Below are positions 45,380 through 57,600 of a stretch of DNA of 64,000 nucleotides, in pieces. Origin of the DNA: Celoporthe dispersa. Its lineage: Eukaryota > Ascomycota > Sordariomycetes > Diaporthales > Cryphonectriaceae. The stretch covers positions 1,784,001 to 1,848,000 of the forward strand of contig WAID01000007.1 in NCBI GenBank assembly GCA_016584495.1. Direction: 5' to 3'. The translations under genes were made by a program, and so were the position numbers. The stretch's first letter is position 1. Every line of letters begins with the position of its first letter. The notes under the pieces were generated by a model, which saw only the letters and a program-made list of their open reading frames with translations, was not told the DNA's origin and ran no database searches.

Positions 45380-45888
45380 TTACGGGCTCGGAGGTGGGCT
45401 CACCATGCCGGGATAGGCCCAGCCTGAGGGCACACCGGAGACAACACGGTCACCGGCCCGGTACGACCTGGACGTATCAACCCACAGGCGAGGTGCACGA
45501 GTCCGGGTCTCCGCCGGACCTCGAGGGTGAGCAGGATGCTGGGCCTGCCGCTGGGGCGCAGGCTCACGCACAGGTCCGCGGGGACGGGCGCCAGTGCGTC
45601 TTGTCTCACTGGCCCGGAAGGACCCCGTCCTCTGGCTCTCCCTCTGCTGCTGGGCAGGGACTCTCTGCTGCGCACGCTGGATCGCCCACTGCTCGCGGTC
45701 CGCCCGGAGACAGGGCGGGCAGGGCTCGGTGGACGTCGTCTTCCTTGTGTTGTTCTCACACCTCGGCCGCGGCGCGAAGAGGGCGGGCGAGGCCACAGCC
45801 TCCCCCAGCTCTCGACTTCCCTAGCCGCGCACGGCAGCTTGCGGGAGCTGACGTGCCCGCACAGATGGTGGATCTCCTGGTGGCACAT
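45380..45888 (-). CDS. Cys/His-bearing small hypothetical protein, one frame break
   Basis: The frame begins MCHQEIHHLCGHVSSRKLPC and, after adding one base to the C5 run at 45802-45806 (minus-strand G5), continues ESWGEAVASPALFAPRPRC and then a CPPC-containing segment. Corrected length is 169 aa. The spacing of an N-terminal MC..(I/V)HH.C.H...C block and a later C..C pair is a pattern seen in many uncharacterised small Pezizomycotina proteins, perhaps metal-binding. The rest is R/Q/P-rich. No signal peptide is seen. I do not recognise a named family. The overlapping plus-strand frame at 45331-46050 is judged the shadow. Confidence 0.5.
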
Positions 45889-46826
45889 GTTTGTTGCAGC
45901 TGCTGCCCTTGCTCCTGGCTTGTGTGCTGTAGTAGTACTTGTGTGGTTGGTTGGGGCGTGGTTAGCAACGTTCTACAGGTGGTTTTTCTCAAGCTCTGCT
46001 CTTGCGCTAAACAGTGGTGTGTCTTGCTGTCTTGTCGTTGCGGAAAGTGACGAGTGATGCAGGGAAACGGGCGATCTAGGAATTTATATGAATCAGACTG
46101 CGACTTTAAACAATGCCTTTGTGATTGTCTTCTTAATCGGCATAGTATACCTGAATCCAAGTGCAAGGTTGTCGTTTTGCTCGGATAAAGCCGTCAAAGG
46201 GGAACAAAGCTGTCGTTCTATGGATCGTTTTCACCAAGAAAGATTGTATCCTGCTTGTCCTAGAGTAGTCTTCTCTGTTCAAGACTGAACTGGTTGTGTG
46301 CCTCTCAAAAGTATGTACGTATGAGCGCCAGCCGCAAGGGCGCTTGACCCTCAAGAGACTGAGGTATCCTACATCTCAGAAAGAAGAAAAGAACAAGAGA
46401 AAGAAGACAGGTAATCGTATGCTCTTGAGGGTCTGGAGGGTCTGCTTGCATGAACCCACAAATCCCATCAAATGTCTTTCAAAATTCCGCAACAAGAGCA
46501 TTGCGGTGCCGACTTGGACTGACTGGCCTCTGTCCAGCCTCATGACAATGCGATTGTCCAGATTGATTGCCTTTTTCCTGTTGAAAGCACTTGGAAGCAA
46601 GACAAATGCTTTGTCAAGAGGCACACCATAAAGCCACGAAAAGGCCCGTCCCATATTCCCTCTCCCAATCTTCTCCTCTCCTCCTCTACCCAACTCTATC
46701 ACGCAGAGGAAGCAGACCCGGAGACCAGACGAGACGGCCGCCCGAAGAATCTCGGCAGCACACAAGTAACCCTCACTTTCTTCGAGCCAGCCCATCTCGT
46801 CCAGCCCTTTCACTAAACCCGCCAAG
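45889..46826. other. Upstream region between divergent hypothetical genes
   Basis: No gene is supported. The end nearest 46826 is pyrimidine-rich and probably leader or promoter of the following frame. Confidence 0.45.
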
Positions 46827-47531
46827 ATGGGTCTCTCCTGCTTCGGCCACTGCGTATTCGCCAGGAACAAGGCTAAGGTAGCCACTGACAGGCCTTCCTC
46901 CTCCTCCTCCTCCTCCTTCTGCCCCTCCCCATCCTCTCGAGTTGTCAAGTTCCACGGTAAGTCCATCAGCTGCCCCATCCTCAAAAGTGGCACGAACACC
47001 TACGGCTGGACCGTCGAGAAGCTCCCGGCCGAGCAGTGCCGTCCCGAAACATCCCATGCAGATCCAGCAAGGGCCAGTGCCGATGTCCTCACCATGCTCC
47101 CGGCCGTATGCTTCGAGGAAAGTGCCCAGGAGGAACCCACCACCGTCCCCGTCAGTATAGCCTGGCCGACAACGCCGTCCTGCGCAGCGTGCCAGCGCGC
47201 CATGGAGAGGTGCCTGGATTGCTATCGCCGCAGCCTGAACGCCAGTCCCCACAGCCCCTGTGACGGGTGTCGCCGCGGGCTGTGCAGCCCTCGCCGTGTG
47301 CTCGCCGTCGGGGAAGACCGCCGCTGCCCTCGCGGCGGCGGCCTATGGTGCGACGAGGAGACGCTCTCCAGGCTGGAAGGGCGTGACGGCCGTGCGCGCG
47401 AGGGAGAGCAGGGCGACGAGAGTTCTGATGCTGATTCCGAGTCTGGTGTGTGGTTCTTTTCGCGGATTTTTGAGGTCGACAATACCGTTGTTGCTGCTGG
47501 TGTCGCCAAGCTTGTGGCCATTTCGCGGTGA
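46827..47531 (+). CDS. Hypothetical Cys-containing protein
   Basis: An open frame of 234 codons starting MGLSCFGHCVFARNK after a leader-like region. The protein has a Ser run (residues about 23-30), a middle with moderate C/G-ending codon bias, and paired cysteines (CAACQRAMERCLDC, then CDGCRRGLC). The N-terminal MGLSC could accept lipid, but position 6 is Phe, so a myristoyl site is not standard. A gtaagt at 46956 could be a donor. No family is recognised. Other frames over the same DNA are also open, so this could be wrong. Confidence 0.4.
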   Translation: MGLSCFGHCVFARNKAKVATDRPSSSSSSSFCPSPSSRVVKFHGKSISCPILKSGTNTYGWTVEKLPAEQCRPETSHADPARASADVLTMLPAVCFEESAQEEPTTVPVSIAWPTTPSCAACQRAMERCLDCYRRSLNASPHSPCDGCRRGLCSPRRVLAVGEDRRCPRGGGLWCDEETLSRLEGRDGRAREGEQGDESSDADSESGVWFFSRIFEVDNTVVAAGVAKLVAISR

Positions 47532-48285
47532 GGACCCGGGGGTGAGTATAAGTAAGTGCTTTCGTTCTCGCATCTCCTTTGTTTGGTTTGATTTCCCTGA
47601 CGCTCGTTGCAATGTCCCTATGTCTCTTTCGCATCATACGAGCTAGTGCTTTCACTCCTCAAGAGGTGATCCTTCTTTTTCCCCTGAGAAAGTCAATCGC
47701 GAGAAAGGTTTGGGAGCCTCGAGGCCGTCCCGTTGAGCTGGACTCGACTAGACAGGACTGGAAAGTAAGTATATCGTAAGCAATATAATTGATAGCATAC
47801 TTAATCTATTGTTTCGCTCCTAAGAGGCGTGAAGCTGGAATGTGCAAGCGCGACGACAGCCAGTGAACAAATGTGGAAAGGTGACATGGTCACCTGGCGA
47901 TTAGGGGGTAAGACACGCGGGTTGGAAGAACTCGCCATCACTATGCTCCTGGAGCGCCAAAATCTGGTATTATTTCAGCCAGTCATTCTCGACTACTGTT
48001 CTGCAACAACAAGATCGACCCTGTGTGTCCTGCTGTGCCCAGAGCCCTCCCGGTCAGACAATAAACTTCCCCTGCGTCAACAGATCCACGATCCGGCCTG
48101 GCCCTAATGGCACAGCTTCAAGACGTTGCAATCCTTTCTTAGCCAGCAACTGAGCCGAGTACGCCACCGTTTGCTTAATACACACACACGCACGCACGCA
48201 CGCACACACATACACACATCCTCAACTTGTCAAAAGTCTGCCGTGCAACGCCAATACATCGAGATCTAAATGAAGCGCCTGCATC
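47532..48285. other. Intergenic region
   Basis: 3' flanks of the preceding frame and of the PMT gene. A degenerate (CA)n/(CACG)n run lies at 48181-48217. No gene is seen. Confidence 0.55.
48181..48217. repeat. Interrupted CA/CG dinucleotide repeat
   Basis: CA units interrupted by regular CG substitutions and a TA, in the PMT 3' flank. Confidence 0.8.
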
Positions 48286-50718
48286 TTACTTGGCGAAGTG
48301 GAGATCGTAGCCGAGCCACTTGCGCGCCTTGACTTGCTCGACGCTCAGGCCGGGATAGCCGTACGTGAGCGGGAGGAAGTACCACCAACCAGCGGCGGCC
48401 AACGTCAGGATCACGACGCAAGCGATCCAAGCCGGGATCATGCTCTGGCCAGCGAATCTCTCCCGGGCCGAAATGTGTCTCTTGGGTCCGCCGACCTGCT
48501 TCTTCCCGTTCCTGCTATAAGAGGTCTCGCTCTGCTGCGTGTCGGCGTTGAAGACAAATTCAAGCAGAGCTCCCGTCACAAGTGTCGAGGCCAGGTGAGC
48601 CGGGAGGTAGTGGTGCAGGAACAGCTGGCGGCCCATCACATAGAATGGGAAGTAGTGGGTAGCCCACGCCAGGAAAAAGAAACCTGTCGAGTTGTAGAGT
48701 CGAGATCGGGTTCCTTGAACGTGGTTAGCAGCAGGTTCAGCCCTGTGAGATGCTAGAGAGGAAATACTTACTATGATCCAGCGCGTCGACCCCACGGCGC
48801 AGCGAGAACTGGTCGGCGGCAACAATGCCCGCGTAGACCGCGAGCAAACTGCTGGCGATCCACCAGCCGACGGGGTTGCCCAGGAAGTAGATCTGCTGGC
48901 GGGTATCGTTCTGCGTCCAGAAGCTGACACCACGGAGCAGAAATGGCCACTGGAACGGCTGAGAGGCGTACGGGTGACTGCTAGTCAACTGGTTGTTGTG
49001 CCAGAACATGGATCGCTGGAGCTCCAGGTACTTGCTCATGAACGGCAGGCTCCTGACCTTCCGCTCTGGCTTCTCACGCCGCTTGTGGTCCAGAGCCAGC
49101 GAGGGAATGTCCTCAACGTACCACACGTTCGAGCTTGGTGCGATCTGCTTGTTTCCGTTGATCTCCTGCTGCTTGTAGGCCCAGTCCGGCAGGGGCGTCG
49201 TGTGGGTCCACATGGCGACCTTGCTGGGGTTGTGAATGAGCTTGAAGTGGCTGGAAATGCTCTTGAACTCTTGTCCCTTCTTGCCGCTCTCGATGCGGAC
49301 CTCGAACAGGGTATCTTGGTATCTAGGGCCATAGGCTTCCTCCAACGAGACGGTGGTGAACTCTTGGTTGGTAGGGTAGTACGGCGAAGCGACGTCGTGA
49401 GACAAGAGCATGGTATCTGTGACGACATGACGGAGCCGGACGAGCTCCTGGTGCTTCACATGGCGGCCTAGCTTCTGGTCGTCGTCCGCCGGGATGATCT
49501 GCCAGTAGTTGTTGGTGTCGTTGTACGGGTACCCTGTCACCTGCTGACCTTGGCTAGACACGCGACCATCGTCGTAGCGGAGGGGGTAGTGGTCTTCGTG
49601 GCTGTGCAGGTATGTCTTGGTCTCCTTATGCCTGATGCTGATCGAGTCGTAGTAGTCGATCGTCACGGCATTAGCCAGCATAATGTTGTCGCTCAGAGTC
49701 TCCTGGAATTCGGGGCTCATGAATTCGTCTCCAGGTCCGGACCGGCTCAGGACAGCAAAGTGAACCTGGAACCAGAAGAGGTAGAACATGAATGGCATGA
49801 AGATGAGACCGAAAGCTCGTGCCGCAAAGTGCTTCCCGAAGTCGACCAGGTTCAGCGCTCCGCCGGGCCGCTTTATGTCCAAGAGGTCCCAGAGGTCGAT
49901 TGCGACAGCAGAGCCAATGGTAACAAAAGCGAACAGGCCAACGTATTTGGTAGAGATGTCACAAGACAGCGCGAAACCGGTGAGGATGAGCCACTTCCAC
50001 CACTTCCTCGAGAAGGGCTCATGCCTCAGCTTGTAGAACTTGATGTAAGCCAGCAAGCTGCACGCCATGGCGAGGACAAGCGTGGCGTCCAAAAGGATCA
50101 GCCGGGTCTGGCCGATGTGGGCATTGTCAAGCAGAACAAGACCAGCAGCGACGATACAGGCAGGCAGGCTGTAGCCGGACTCCCACATGATCAAGTATGT
50201 GACAGAGACGGTGAGGGCACCGAGCAGGGCGGGCAGCGACCGGAAGGCGACATAGGGCACCTTGTTTGCGACGTACGAGTCGCCGATGTTCTCGAAGTGG
50301 AAGTGTCCATCGTAGCCAGCCAGCCAGCCGACAAGGCCAAACAGCAGCTTGCCGAAGGGGGGGTGGACGTCGAAGAAATAGGTTCGTTGGAGGTAGTACG
50401 ATGCGAACTGGTAAAGTCCCAAGTCAGATGGTATTTGACCGGTGGCAGCAGCGCGAGGGTGCCCTTACCTTGCCAAAGTGGACTTCATCAAAGACAACCT
50501 CGTCAGGGTGGCTTATTCCCCAGAATCGAGTGACGAAGGCCAGGGGAGGTGATCAGGGCAAGCCCCAGCTTGTACTCGAGGTCGTTGCTCGCAGCAGGAG
50601 CCCTGGCCTTTCCGAGCTTGCTGAGCTCATCCTCGAAAGAAGACGCACCGCCGGTCTTCTTGGAGCCGGCAACGTTTCGCTGCCGCAAGCCGTCCTTCGG
50701 GGTCGGACTTGAGGTCAT
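48286..50718 (-). CDS. pmt2: Protein O-mannosyltransferase, PMT2-like, one frame break
   Basis: ER membrane enzyme that transfers mannose from dolichyl-phosphate-mannose to Ser/Thr of secretory proteins. Exons are 50718-50469, 50407-48772 and 48713-48286; the introns are 61 and 58 nt (donors gtaagg and gtaagt). The N-terminus MTSSPTPKDGLRQRN is cytosolic. The first lumenal loop has the catalytic-type acidic motif HPDEVVFDEVHFGKF and then FFDVHPPFGKLLF. Central MIR repeats lie around HFAVLSRSGPGDEF, YPYNDTNNYWQII and LRHVVTDTMLLSHD. C-terminal helices contain LYNSTGFFFLAWATHYFPFY and QLFLHHYLPAHLAS. One G too many in the G4 run at 50543-50546 (coding CCC read as CCCC) breaks exon 1. Without it the exon is 249 nt, in phase 0, and reads LALITSLAFVTRFWG. 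Corrected length is 770 aa. Assignment to the PMT2 subgroup is by overall resemblance. Confidence 0.95.
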
Positions 50719-52142
50719 GATGGGCCGTTGAAGGACAAACTGAACAATGGATCAAACCATAGATTAGCCTCAGCACGTCTTGGCAGTGTGTCGCCGCTGG
50801 GGATATAGTTGCGAGGAGGCTAGCTAGGTGAATGCGGAAGGTGGACAGACGCAGTCGAAGGTGAAACGAGCTTGGCGCAACGCGCTCGTCACGTCCCAGA
50901 TGAATGGGAAGACTGATGTGGCAGAATTGCCTCCGCCGCAGTCGAAGATGAGAATGGGAATGGAGGTTAGTTAAAAAGGAGCGTGGGCAGGAATGGAATC
51001 GTGGGATTAAAAAAGGAGAAGGAAACAAGCTGAGACGACCGTCAGCTACTCCCTGACTTTTTTTTTTAGATGCTCAAGGTTGTGAGGTCCGCTGCAGGTA
51101 AGAAGACGACACCTTGCCAGTTGAACTGGAGCTGGACCCAAGGGACGCTGACGTTGCAGGCGGCGCGGTGGAGCTCCCTTGGATCCTAGGGATCACCGGC
51201 TGGGGTCCAGGCCTGACCATCCAGTGGGCTCCCTAGAAAGAAGGCCAGAGGCAGCGAGCTCCCTTGGGCGATAAGATAAGCCCGCGACTGCAGCACAGCA
51301 GGCTTAAAATAGGACACTATATAGTATGTATGTCGTGCCTGCCTGCGGACTTGCATAGTACCTGGAGGCGCTTCCTCGTAGAGTTCATGTCACCGATCGA
51401 GTCGAGTCCTGTCAGCAACCGCAGTCGTTCCCATCTGGTCAGCAGCCAGAACATCCTGCGGTATACACCAGCTCACAGGCTATTACCTACTACGTATGTG
51501 GAAGTGGAGACTCGCAATCCTATGGAGAGCAGCAGCTCTGTCGCCCTTGCATCAGGCCATCGTGTCCAATCTGCGCAAGTGTGTGGAAAGCCACGTCCGC
51601 CCAACGCGAGATCACATACGAAGCACCAGGACCAGTGAGACAGGGGACGGGGCCCTCTCTCCCGTGTTTACTCATCTCCCCGAATTTCCTCCCCTAACGG
51701 AGTGGACCCCTGACTACCTGTTCCAACCGAGCAGTAGAGCAAGCAAGTAATACGGCCATTGTTCGGACGTGCTTTGTAAGATCCAAAAGCAGGTGACGAC
51801 GATGTGCCACTACACTGTGCCTATTCTATATGTAATCTGTGAGTTTTAGAGTTTGAATCATTGGTAACTTGCTTGAGTGGGCTCCGGTCTAAACCCCTGA
51901 GCTCGCTCCGGGCGGCATGGCGGCATGGCGGCAAGGATCCTTACAGGGCTGACAGGGGAGAGCTCCGATGTAGCCATCCGATATACGGAGGGCAACCGCA
52001 TTCTGGTTCTCAAAAAAAGCCAAAGTCAAGACTCCAACCTTGAAATCTTACAACTACACACATACATACTATATATACTCCGCAAAGCAGCAACAGCTCA
52101 CAACCCTAACTGGTCCTGCAAGATTAACTCTTGTGCAATCCA
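50719..52142. promoter_or_regulatory. Shared upstream region of pmt2 and the RidA gene
   Basis: 1.4 kb between two head-to-head genes, so both promoters should be here. No known factor site was assigned and no gene is seen. Confidence 0.45.
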
Positions 52143-52848
52143 ATGCTCGCTATTCGACGCACTGCCTCGTCTGCCTCACCATCGTCAGTTGTGAGATCAT
52201 TGACAGCTGCGCTCCGTCCCGCCCCTCTGTGCTTGATCAGTCCCATCCGCTGGGTATCATCAGCCTCTAGAGTCACCATGGAGCCTATTCTTTCCAAGGA
52301 AGCTGCCCCTCGTATGTGACAACCCTCCGCAGGTCCTTATGGGGCAATGACTGACCGACCTGCGACATAGCTGCCGGCCCTTACGTATGAGACACCCGAC
52401 TGAGCCCGTGCCTTGACGAGCGTTGTTCTAATGAAGCCCTTCCCGCCACAGTCTCAGGCCATCAAGACCCCGAGTGCCATCTACTGCTCCGGCCAGATCC
52501 CCTGGGATGCAGAGGGCAACCTCATCGACGGCACCATGCAGGAGAAGACCGCTGCGTGCATCAAGAGCCTCAAGGCCGTCCCTCACGGCCGCCGGCTCGG
52601 GTATCGAGAAGGTCGTCAAGGTCAATGTCTTCATCACAGACATGGCCAACTTCGCGGTGAGTTGACGAGATAGGAATGGTGCCCCTTTCACGGAGAACGT
52701 CCTGATTGCTGATGACGATTGTTGGCTGCAGTCCATGAATGAGGAGTACTCCAAGTGGTTCACCCACAAGCCTGCTCGCAGCTGTGTCGCTGTCAAGACG
52801 CTCCCTAAGAACGTCGATATTGAGATTGAGTGTATTGCTCTGCCTTGA
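52143..52848 (+). CDS. RidA/YjgF/Mmf1 2-iminobutanoate deaminase, one frame break
   Basis: Hydrolyses reactive enamine/imine intermediates made by PLP enzymes such as threonine dehydratase, protecting branched-chain amino-acid metabolism. Exons are 52143-52311, 52371-52384 (only 14 nt), 52452-52656 and 52732-52848. The first 45 residues (start MLAIRRTASSASPSSVVRSL) are basic, Ser-rich and lack acids, a mitochondrial presequence. An in-frame ATG at 52278 (MEPILSKEAAP) would give the bare 122-aa enzyme, the usual cytosolic length. Family blocks are GPYSQAIKT, YCSGQIPWD, VVKVNVFITDM and the arginine-bearing ARSCVAVKTLP. The CCC at 52580-52582 has one C too many; without it the frame joins SLKAVLTAAGSGIEK and exon 3 is 204 nt. 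Corrected total is 167 aa. Confidence 0.95.
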
Positions 52849-54133
52849 GGGAGAGTCCCTATCGAAGATATGCGCTCTCAGAGGACGGATCAGTGACTGG
52901 AAGCCTATCGAGTGCAATATGCAGCAAAGGTAGAATGCAATGGAAAAGACCAGACTGGCTCACCCATCCACTAATCGCCTGCCCGCCTGCCGGCGCTCCC
53001 AACTTTTCGTCTTAACTTGTCTATATAGACCAGAACAGCAAAGCTACTGTCACCCTTAAATGGGAGCGCCCCCATTACACGTATCCCAATGGTGTAACGG
53101 TAACTTTCAAGGTTGCTTGCAACGCTTGTTAGGAAGTGGCCAACCGTTCGAGTCTCGCAAAGGTTGCAAGAGGATGTGTCTGAGCTCACGCGGGACCGCC
53201 TTCCTGGCCAGACTTCGAATGGGTCGCATGGGCTGGGCTTTGTCGAAGTGCGATATTTTTACCATTCCTTCTACTCTCTCTCTCTTTTTTTTTTCTTTCT
53301 TTTTCTTTTTCTCTCCTTCCTGTACGTGTGTGAGGATTTTTTTCTCTTATCTGTAGGTGCCTCCTCCTCTTTGCCCTTTCTATTTTACCTCTGTCGCTCA
53401 TGTTCGGACTACAAAGAGTTCAATTATACAAGGTACGCTCACGAGGATATTTTGCGTCTTTTATTCTACAGGTACCAGCAATCTCCCAGTAGCTATGAGA
53501 GATGAAATAAGTGCTGGTGAATCTGCCACTGGCTCGTGTGTTGTTGCTACTATGGGCGAAAGGGCAGACGATATCGAGGAGCGTGACGCGATATTTTGGG
53601 AGTTTGTGAGCGATGGGGTGAGTATACAGGGACGATGGACTATAGAGGAGCACCAAAGCATATGGATGCGAAGATGCACGAGCATGTCCACGGGTCAGAT
53701 ATCATTGGTCAAGGTCACGGATATCTTTTGACGAGGACCTTTTTTTATTTTTATTATCTGGTCCAGACTGAAGAAGGGTCATCGTCGCCTAGCTCTGCTA
53801 CTTCGTCTGAACGATGCTTTGATCCACGCCTCTCGGCCTTCGCCCCGTGCCCCATCGCCCAGCAACTGCCATATAGCAGGAGGAATGATCAGGGCCTCTT
53901 CAATAACCCACGGGATGCGGGCAGATTCCCGACCTCTCATCTAACTCTGCGCCCGATGAGGTTCCCGCTCGTGTCGCCTAGAACAGGATACGCGCCGGTG
54001 AGGTAGGATGGGTTGCTCCTTAGACATGATCCACAGCCGGTGAAGACGAGTCGTCGCGTGATCTAGATGTAGGCTGATGTCTCGTGATGTACAGCCCTCG
54101 AGCCGTCGAGCTTGGTCGACACGCAGAGGCCGG
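52849..54133. other. Intergenic region with tRNA-like boxes
   Basis: No protein gene. At 53090-53100 and 53146-53154 there are sequences matching tRNA A-box and B-box consensus, but the arms do not fold (see findings). A long pyrimidine tract lies at 53262-53325. Confidence 0.5.
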
Positions 54134-54670
54134 TCAGCCGTATCTCGCAGTGAAGGAGGTCCACACCCAACAGCCCGCGCGCCAGGATGCCCAGGTTCCA
54201 CCCACAGCGAGCAGTCCCAGGACCACAAGAACCGACCCGCGTATCCGGAACGCGTCCTCGACCTCCATCTTCAAGAGCCTCCGCTGCTTGGTGCGGTAGT
54301 ACCATCTCGACCCTCCTGCCTCGGTCGTCGGCGTCCTCGAATCTTTCGGGTCGGCCCGTACATATTGGTAGGGGGCCTCGCGATAGAGGATCTGATGGAC
54401 CCAGTCGGGCATACGGCTTCGTGTAGATGAACGGGAGTGTGAGCGCATGAGTGAGTAGCGGAACTCAACCCACGCCAGTGAGAATAGGAAAGACACAAAA
54501 ATGACAGGGGTCATGATGACCTGCGATCGGTATCAGCATTGAAGATATACGGGCCGGTGGAAGGTAGTGTGTATTTGGAAGGAGAAAAAAAAACTGACTT
54601 TATAAATGGCAGACTGCCTCGTATTCGGCGCCTCGCCCTGGCTTGACGCTGTGGCTGAAGGTGACGACAT
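54134..54670 (-). CDS. Small two-helix membrane protein, unknown function
   Basis: Exons are 54670-54599 and 54520-54134. The 78-nt intron has donor gtcagt and acceptor gatcgcag, preceded by a branch-like GCTGAT, and is in phase 0. The product is 152 aa. It starts MSSPSATASSQGEAPNTRQS and continues AIYK then VIMTPVIFVSFLFSLAWVEF, the first helix. A basic polar loop (RMPDWVHQILYREAPYQYVR, RWYYRTKQRRLLKMEVEDAF) follows, and a second helix RGSVLVVLGLLAVGGTWASW lies near the C-terminus. Codons are strongly C/G-ending, and both exons obey the family-like reading, so I think it is real. I do not know a name or role for it. Confidence 0.72.
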
Positions 54671-57600
54671 TGTATATAGTCGGACGCCTGACCTATGGAG
54701 CAGCTGTGTGAAGCGAGGCAGGATTTGGGGGGGCAGAGTGTAAAGACTCGTCTTTCTCGAAAAGAGTCGAATCCTCGAGGAGACGCCTGCTGGCGACCTG
54801 AGCTTGTTGGGGACGGCCTGAACTTATATTCTGCGCATACACGAAACCGAGGCAAGGAGATGCCTACAAACTAAGCACCTTTTAAGGTTTTAAGGTTCAT
54901 CAAAAGTAGTCGGTCGACGGCGACCATCTCGGGGTCGGGGAGTCGATCGGGGCCACGGAATGCTTTCTGGCCACATGCATGCCTACCACCACCAAATGAC
55001 AGTCGACTGAGCTTTCTCCGGGTTGATGAAAGAGAGAAAAAAAATATAAAAAAAAAGGAGTGAGAGAGAAAAGAAGAGGGTCAGGTTAGGAGAACAGGCC
55101 TTGAGCTCTAACTCGAATGAGTTTCTTGCAGTCGAAAACGGCTATGGTGGAAAGATGTCATGGATGATCCCTCTTAACAGAAGAACGGCGAGATTTGGCA
55201 TGGAACGGTTAGTGCCAGCTCTGTGCGTCTAATAATGGCGACTGTGCGCGGCTAGCGGCTACAGCCAACGTCTTCCCAGGTTGACGACCACCACTGGCGA
55301 CAGCGTTCGAGCCTTCCTTTTATATACTGTATTGAAGTGGCCACTCAAAATTCTAGACCAAGCTGGGACTATCTGCTGTTTGGAATACATTTCACGATCA
55401 CATTTTCATCGAACTATCCGCGTCGCATTTCTTCTTCTTTTCCCTCGCCCTGTCTCTGCAACATGGTCATTCTCAGCAACGACTCTCAACACCGGGTCCA
55501 AGCCAACAGCCGAGACCACAGATAGGGTTCATGGGTTACATACCAATCTATTTAGCAGTTTCCTTGTGCATTTTTTAATTTCCGAAGTACAAAATATAGG
55601 TTGATATATCTGACACTGGTTGACTGAAACGGGCTCTGTTCACGCAGTGGCATCTTTGGCATCTGCTCCGGCTCCTAAAACCTAACGCGGCTTCGGCTAT
55701 TTGCAATGGGGACATGGTATGTTGTACCATTATGAGAGGTACCGCACTGATTCGAGAGCTGACGTGCCTGGCAGAGGCCACAAGAACAGCGGTGCGTCAG
55801 AGTAATCAAGTAAGCGACTCTTCCAGAGAATCGTGGTTCCACAGCCTGCATAACTCGCCGCGTATTGTAAACGGGAATATCAAGGCCGTGCTAGAGACGT
55901 CTAGTGGCATACCCCGATACCTGCTTGTCTCCCTTTTCTGATTGGAGCTTTGATGGTTCCATGAATACTGTCTCAATGTTGCCTTCGGCACTCCTGGCTA
56001 TTTGCAGTAAATCAATATCGGAGTTGACTGACCTTTATGGCCTCTGCTGGTTGAGTACATCTGTGACAGAAGGCGCCCTGGGCCTGTATCAAGGCCTAAA
56101 CCTTACGTTCTTCCGTTGCCTCCCTGCTCAGATGAGCATACCTGCAGTAGAAGATGCTGGTCTCGGGCGACAGCGAGCCTGGTTATGCCTGCAACCACCT
56201 TTGTTTTCAAACGACGCGGCCACCGGGTTTCCTGTTCGTCGATAGACTTTAAGAAGGCTAGGTTCGGAGATTGTTGGAGCCCAGCTTCTTCGTGGCAACA
56301 CTCACGACAGTGCGCATGATGAAGACATAGTACATGACCTGAGACCTCAGATCACCTACGGCCACGGCGGTTCAAGGACGTTAAGAGGGGGCCACATGTG
56401 ACAAAGAGGCCTGTTTACACCACTGGGCCATTCGGAGCAAAGCTGTTTAAATTGAAGTCGTCCCGGAGGCTTGTCAGTATGCTCTGCACGTGGGTGGCAC
56501 AGGAGGTTAGTCGGCGGCCGGGAGAAGATATCTCATATAGGCGTCTCGCTGCGGCCTACTCACCTCACCTGCTGGACCACAGCCGTATTTGCAGTAATAC
56601 GTCGAACTTTACAATCTTTTGCTTCCAGATCTGTCCATACTGGCTGGAAGTCTTTCCGGAATCCACCACCCATCCCATGACTGGATGTCCACGACAAACA
56701 TTTTGTGCTAAGATGGCTTGATTTCCTTTCCTGCGGTTCGATGATAAGTGAGTAACACGCTCTCGGGGCCGGAGCGACGGCGCGGAAACAGCAACTCCCT
56801 GCCTAGCCGAAATGTAATGAAGACCAAAGCCCCAAAGGCCGGGCCTGTGAGCTGGATCAGGGGTCTGGACGCGGGCAGAGTATGCTGTCGAAGATTTCGT
56901 GCCGACGCCGACGGCAATGATCTGGCCAATTGATTTGCGGACGTATTAACGAGCCCATTGGTCGAATTCTGAATGAGGCATGGAGTATAGCCGCGCGCAT
57001 CTGCCGTTGGACACCAGTTAGGGGCTCATTTACACTGCATGATCTCACAGTGGCTCTGCCGAGTGCTTCTAGGTCGAATTATCTGGGTTGTGGCTGCTTC
57101 ATGGGCCCTAAATTCTAGGAGAATCATCAAGGTGAGACACCCTAGTCTCCCAGGATGCTGCCCATTTCCCTGCAGTCAATTGAAGAATGAAATGAAATTT
57201 GATATTTACTTTGTGCTAGGGTCATCTTAATGCTCATTACCCTCTGTATGACTGAGAAACATATCCCGTTCATATTAATTCATGCTTCCAACTTATCCTA
57301 CCCCCTACCCCCCCCAAAAAAAAAGCTCTCACAAGTAGTATACCATACTTATTACAACAGGCGATGCTGCATGAATATGTAGTGAGGCAGGGGCTGTTCA
57401 TATGGCTTGGTGAGGTGGTCAAATAGAGGGGTGTGTCTATCAAGAACCGTAGCTTTTGCTGGGCTGGGGAAGACCCCTGTTTCCGCCTGTGCCAAACGCG
57501 CTGTGGTTTATCTAGAAAAAGAAACAACACACCAGTGGCCCCAGTACCATCCCGCGCCCATCTAGGCTTCCCACAGCCAACCCTGCCTCCTGTGTTGCCG

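Noticed and set aside
45331..46050. 239-codon plus-strand frame opposite the Cys/His protein
   Set aside because: Composition is that of an antisense shadow; the minus strand gives the MC..HH.C.H start with sensible codons.
49550..50533. 327-codon plus-strand frame over pmt2
   Set aside because: Antisense of the PMT gene.
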